Positions 5,916-6,307 of a DNA stretch of 6,307 nucleotides are shown in pieces. The DNA is from an uncultured Haemophilus sp. (GTDB lineage: Bacteria; Pseudomonadota; Gammaproteobacteria; Enterobacterales; Pasteurellaceae), in contig NZ_CALJRX010000218.1 in NCBI RefSeq assembly GCF_937976265.1, forward strand, positions 1 through 6,307, written 5' to 3'. Position numbers and translations under genes: made by a program. The notes under the pieces were generated by a model. That model saw only the letters and a program-made list of their open reading frames with translations, was not told where the DNA came from and searched no databases. Position 1 is the stretch's first letter; each line of letters starts with the position of its first letter.

Positions 5916-6188
5916 TTATTTGATTGCGTCTTTTAATGCTTTACCAGATACGAATGCTGGAACTTTAGATGCTGCGATTTTGATTTCTGCACCAGTTTGT
6001 GGGTTACGGCCAGTACGTGCTGCACGTTTGTTCACTTTGAATGTACCGAAACCGATTAATTGAACAGGTTCACCTTTTTTAAGGCTACCAGTGATAGCAG
6101 CTAAAGTAGCTTCTAATGCAGCTTTAGCTTGTTTTTTGTTTAATTCAGCTGCACTTGCAATTGCATCGATTAAATCTGTTTTGTTCAT
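5916..6188 (-). CDS. hupA: Nucleoid protein HU, alpha subunit
   Basis: 90 residues, exactly the length of E. coli HU-alpha and very close to it throughout. HU is an abundant DNA-bending nucleoid protein, acting as a homodimer or, where a second subunit exists, a heterodimer, and binds DNA with little sequence preference. Visible features are the helical dimerisation half (MNKTDLIDAIASAAEL to about residue 38), GFGTF at 46-50, and the DNA-binding arm with GRNPQTG at 60-66, whose Pro63 intercalates into DNA in known HU structures. KVPAFVSGKALKDAIK closes the protein. The sequence favours HU-alpha over HU-beta or IHF (for example KALKDAIK at the C terminus). An AAGGT ribosome site lies about 8-9 bases before the start. 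The gene is a single-gene unit with its own terminator. Confidence 0.97.
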   Translation of the reverse strand: MNKTDLIDAIASAAELNKKQAKAALEATLAAITGSLKKGEPVQLIGFGTFKVNKRAARTGRNPQTGAEIKIAASKVPAFVSGKALKDAIK

Positions 6189-6218
6189 AAATTTGTACCT
6201 TCTGTTAAATTAAAATTG

Positions 6219-6246
6219 ACTCTATTCAAATAAGCGTAGCTTTTAA
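6219..6246 (-). promoter_or_regulatory. Tentative hupA promoter
   Basis: On the minus strand, TTAAAA (6241-6246, 4 of 6) is followed after 16 bp by TAGAGT (6219-6224, 4 of 6), which would start transcription near 6212 with a leader of about 23 bases. The match is modest for a highly expressed gene. A promoter further upstream, within 6255-6307 or beyond the window, is just as possible. Confidence 0.25.
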
Positions 6247-6258
6247 CTGCTACGGCTT
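6232..6258. repeat. Hairpin-forming inverted repeat upstream of hupA
   Basis: CGTAGC (minus strand, 6249-6254) pairs with GCTACG (6235-6240) around 8 bases. With one bulged base, three more pairs (AAG/CTT) extend it to 6232-6258. On the minus strand it is followed only by ATTTG, so it is a poor terminator. It overlaps the tentative hupA -35, and if transcribed it would be a leader hairpin. Role unknown. Confidence 0.4.
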
Positions 6259-6307
6259 GGGCAAGTCTAATCGAACTGAGCACGAAATAAAAGCCCGATT
6301 TGCAAAA

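Noticed and set aside
1..6307. Mobile element, prophage, CRISPR array or defence system
   Set aside because: No transposase or integrase frame, no regularly spaced repeats, and every substantial frame is a known housekeeping gene with normal spacing; nothing suggests a novel system in this window.

Overview
The window is a chromosomal housekeeping segment from a member of the Pasteurellaceae. Three things point there. The protein sequences (PlsC, FtsP, LpxH, GlmS, HU-alpha) are typical gammaproteobacterial versions. The DNA is AT-rich. Five perfect copies of the 9-mer AAGTGCGGT occur, which is the Haemophilus-type DNA uptake signal sequence (USS), about one per 1.26 kb. The alternative Actinobacillus pleuropneumoniae-type core (ACAAGCGGT) was not seen. 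This suggests the Haemophilus / Aggregatibacter / Pasteurella side of the family; the species cannot be fixed from the sequence alone.

Layout, left to right. (1) Positions 1-2267, minus strand: an operon read leftward, plsC -> ftsP -> a small secreted protein cut off by the left edge. plsC and ftsP are separated by one base. (2) Positions 2268-2354: an 87-bp divergent intergenic region with an extended -10 promoter candidate for plsC and a weaker one for lpxH. (3) Positions 2355-3059, plus strand: lpxH, ending in a strong bidirectional terminator at about 3062-3092. (4) Positions 3124-5789, minus strand: a two-gene unit, a DeoR-family regulator followed by glmS, driven by a near-consensus sigma-70 promoter at 5822-5849. 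(5) Positions 5916-6188, minus strand: hupA (HU-alpha), with its own terminator at 5866-5890 and roughly 120 bp of upstream sequence to the window end. No stretch over 300 bases lacks a gene.

Functionally most of the window serves the cell envelope. GlmS makes glucosamine-6-phosphate, the entry to UDP-GlcNAc and so to both peptidoglycan and lipid A. LpxH carries out the UDP-diacylglucosamine hydrolysis step of lipid A synthesis. PlsC makes phosphatidic acid for phospholipids. FtsP is a Tat-exported division-site protein. HU is the exception, a nucleoid protein. The DeoR-type protein probably controls its neighbour glmS and perhaps itself.

I found no mobile element, CRISPR array, tRNA, rRNA or evidence of a novel system. 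The points most worth a second look are the promoter-proximal tandem repeat that may be the operator of the glmS-linked regulator, the two uptake sequences fused to the stop codons of both genes of that operon, and the truncated secreted protein at the left edge.
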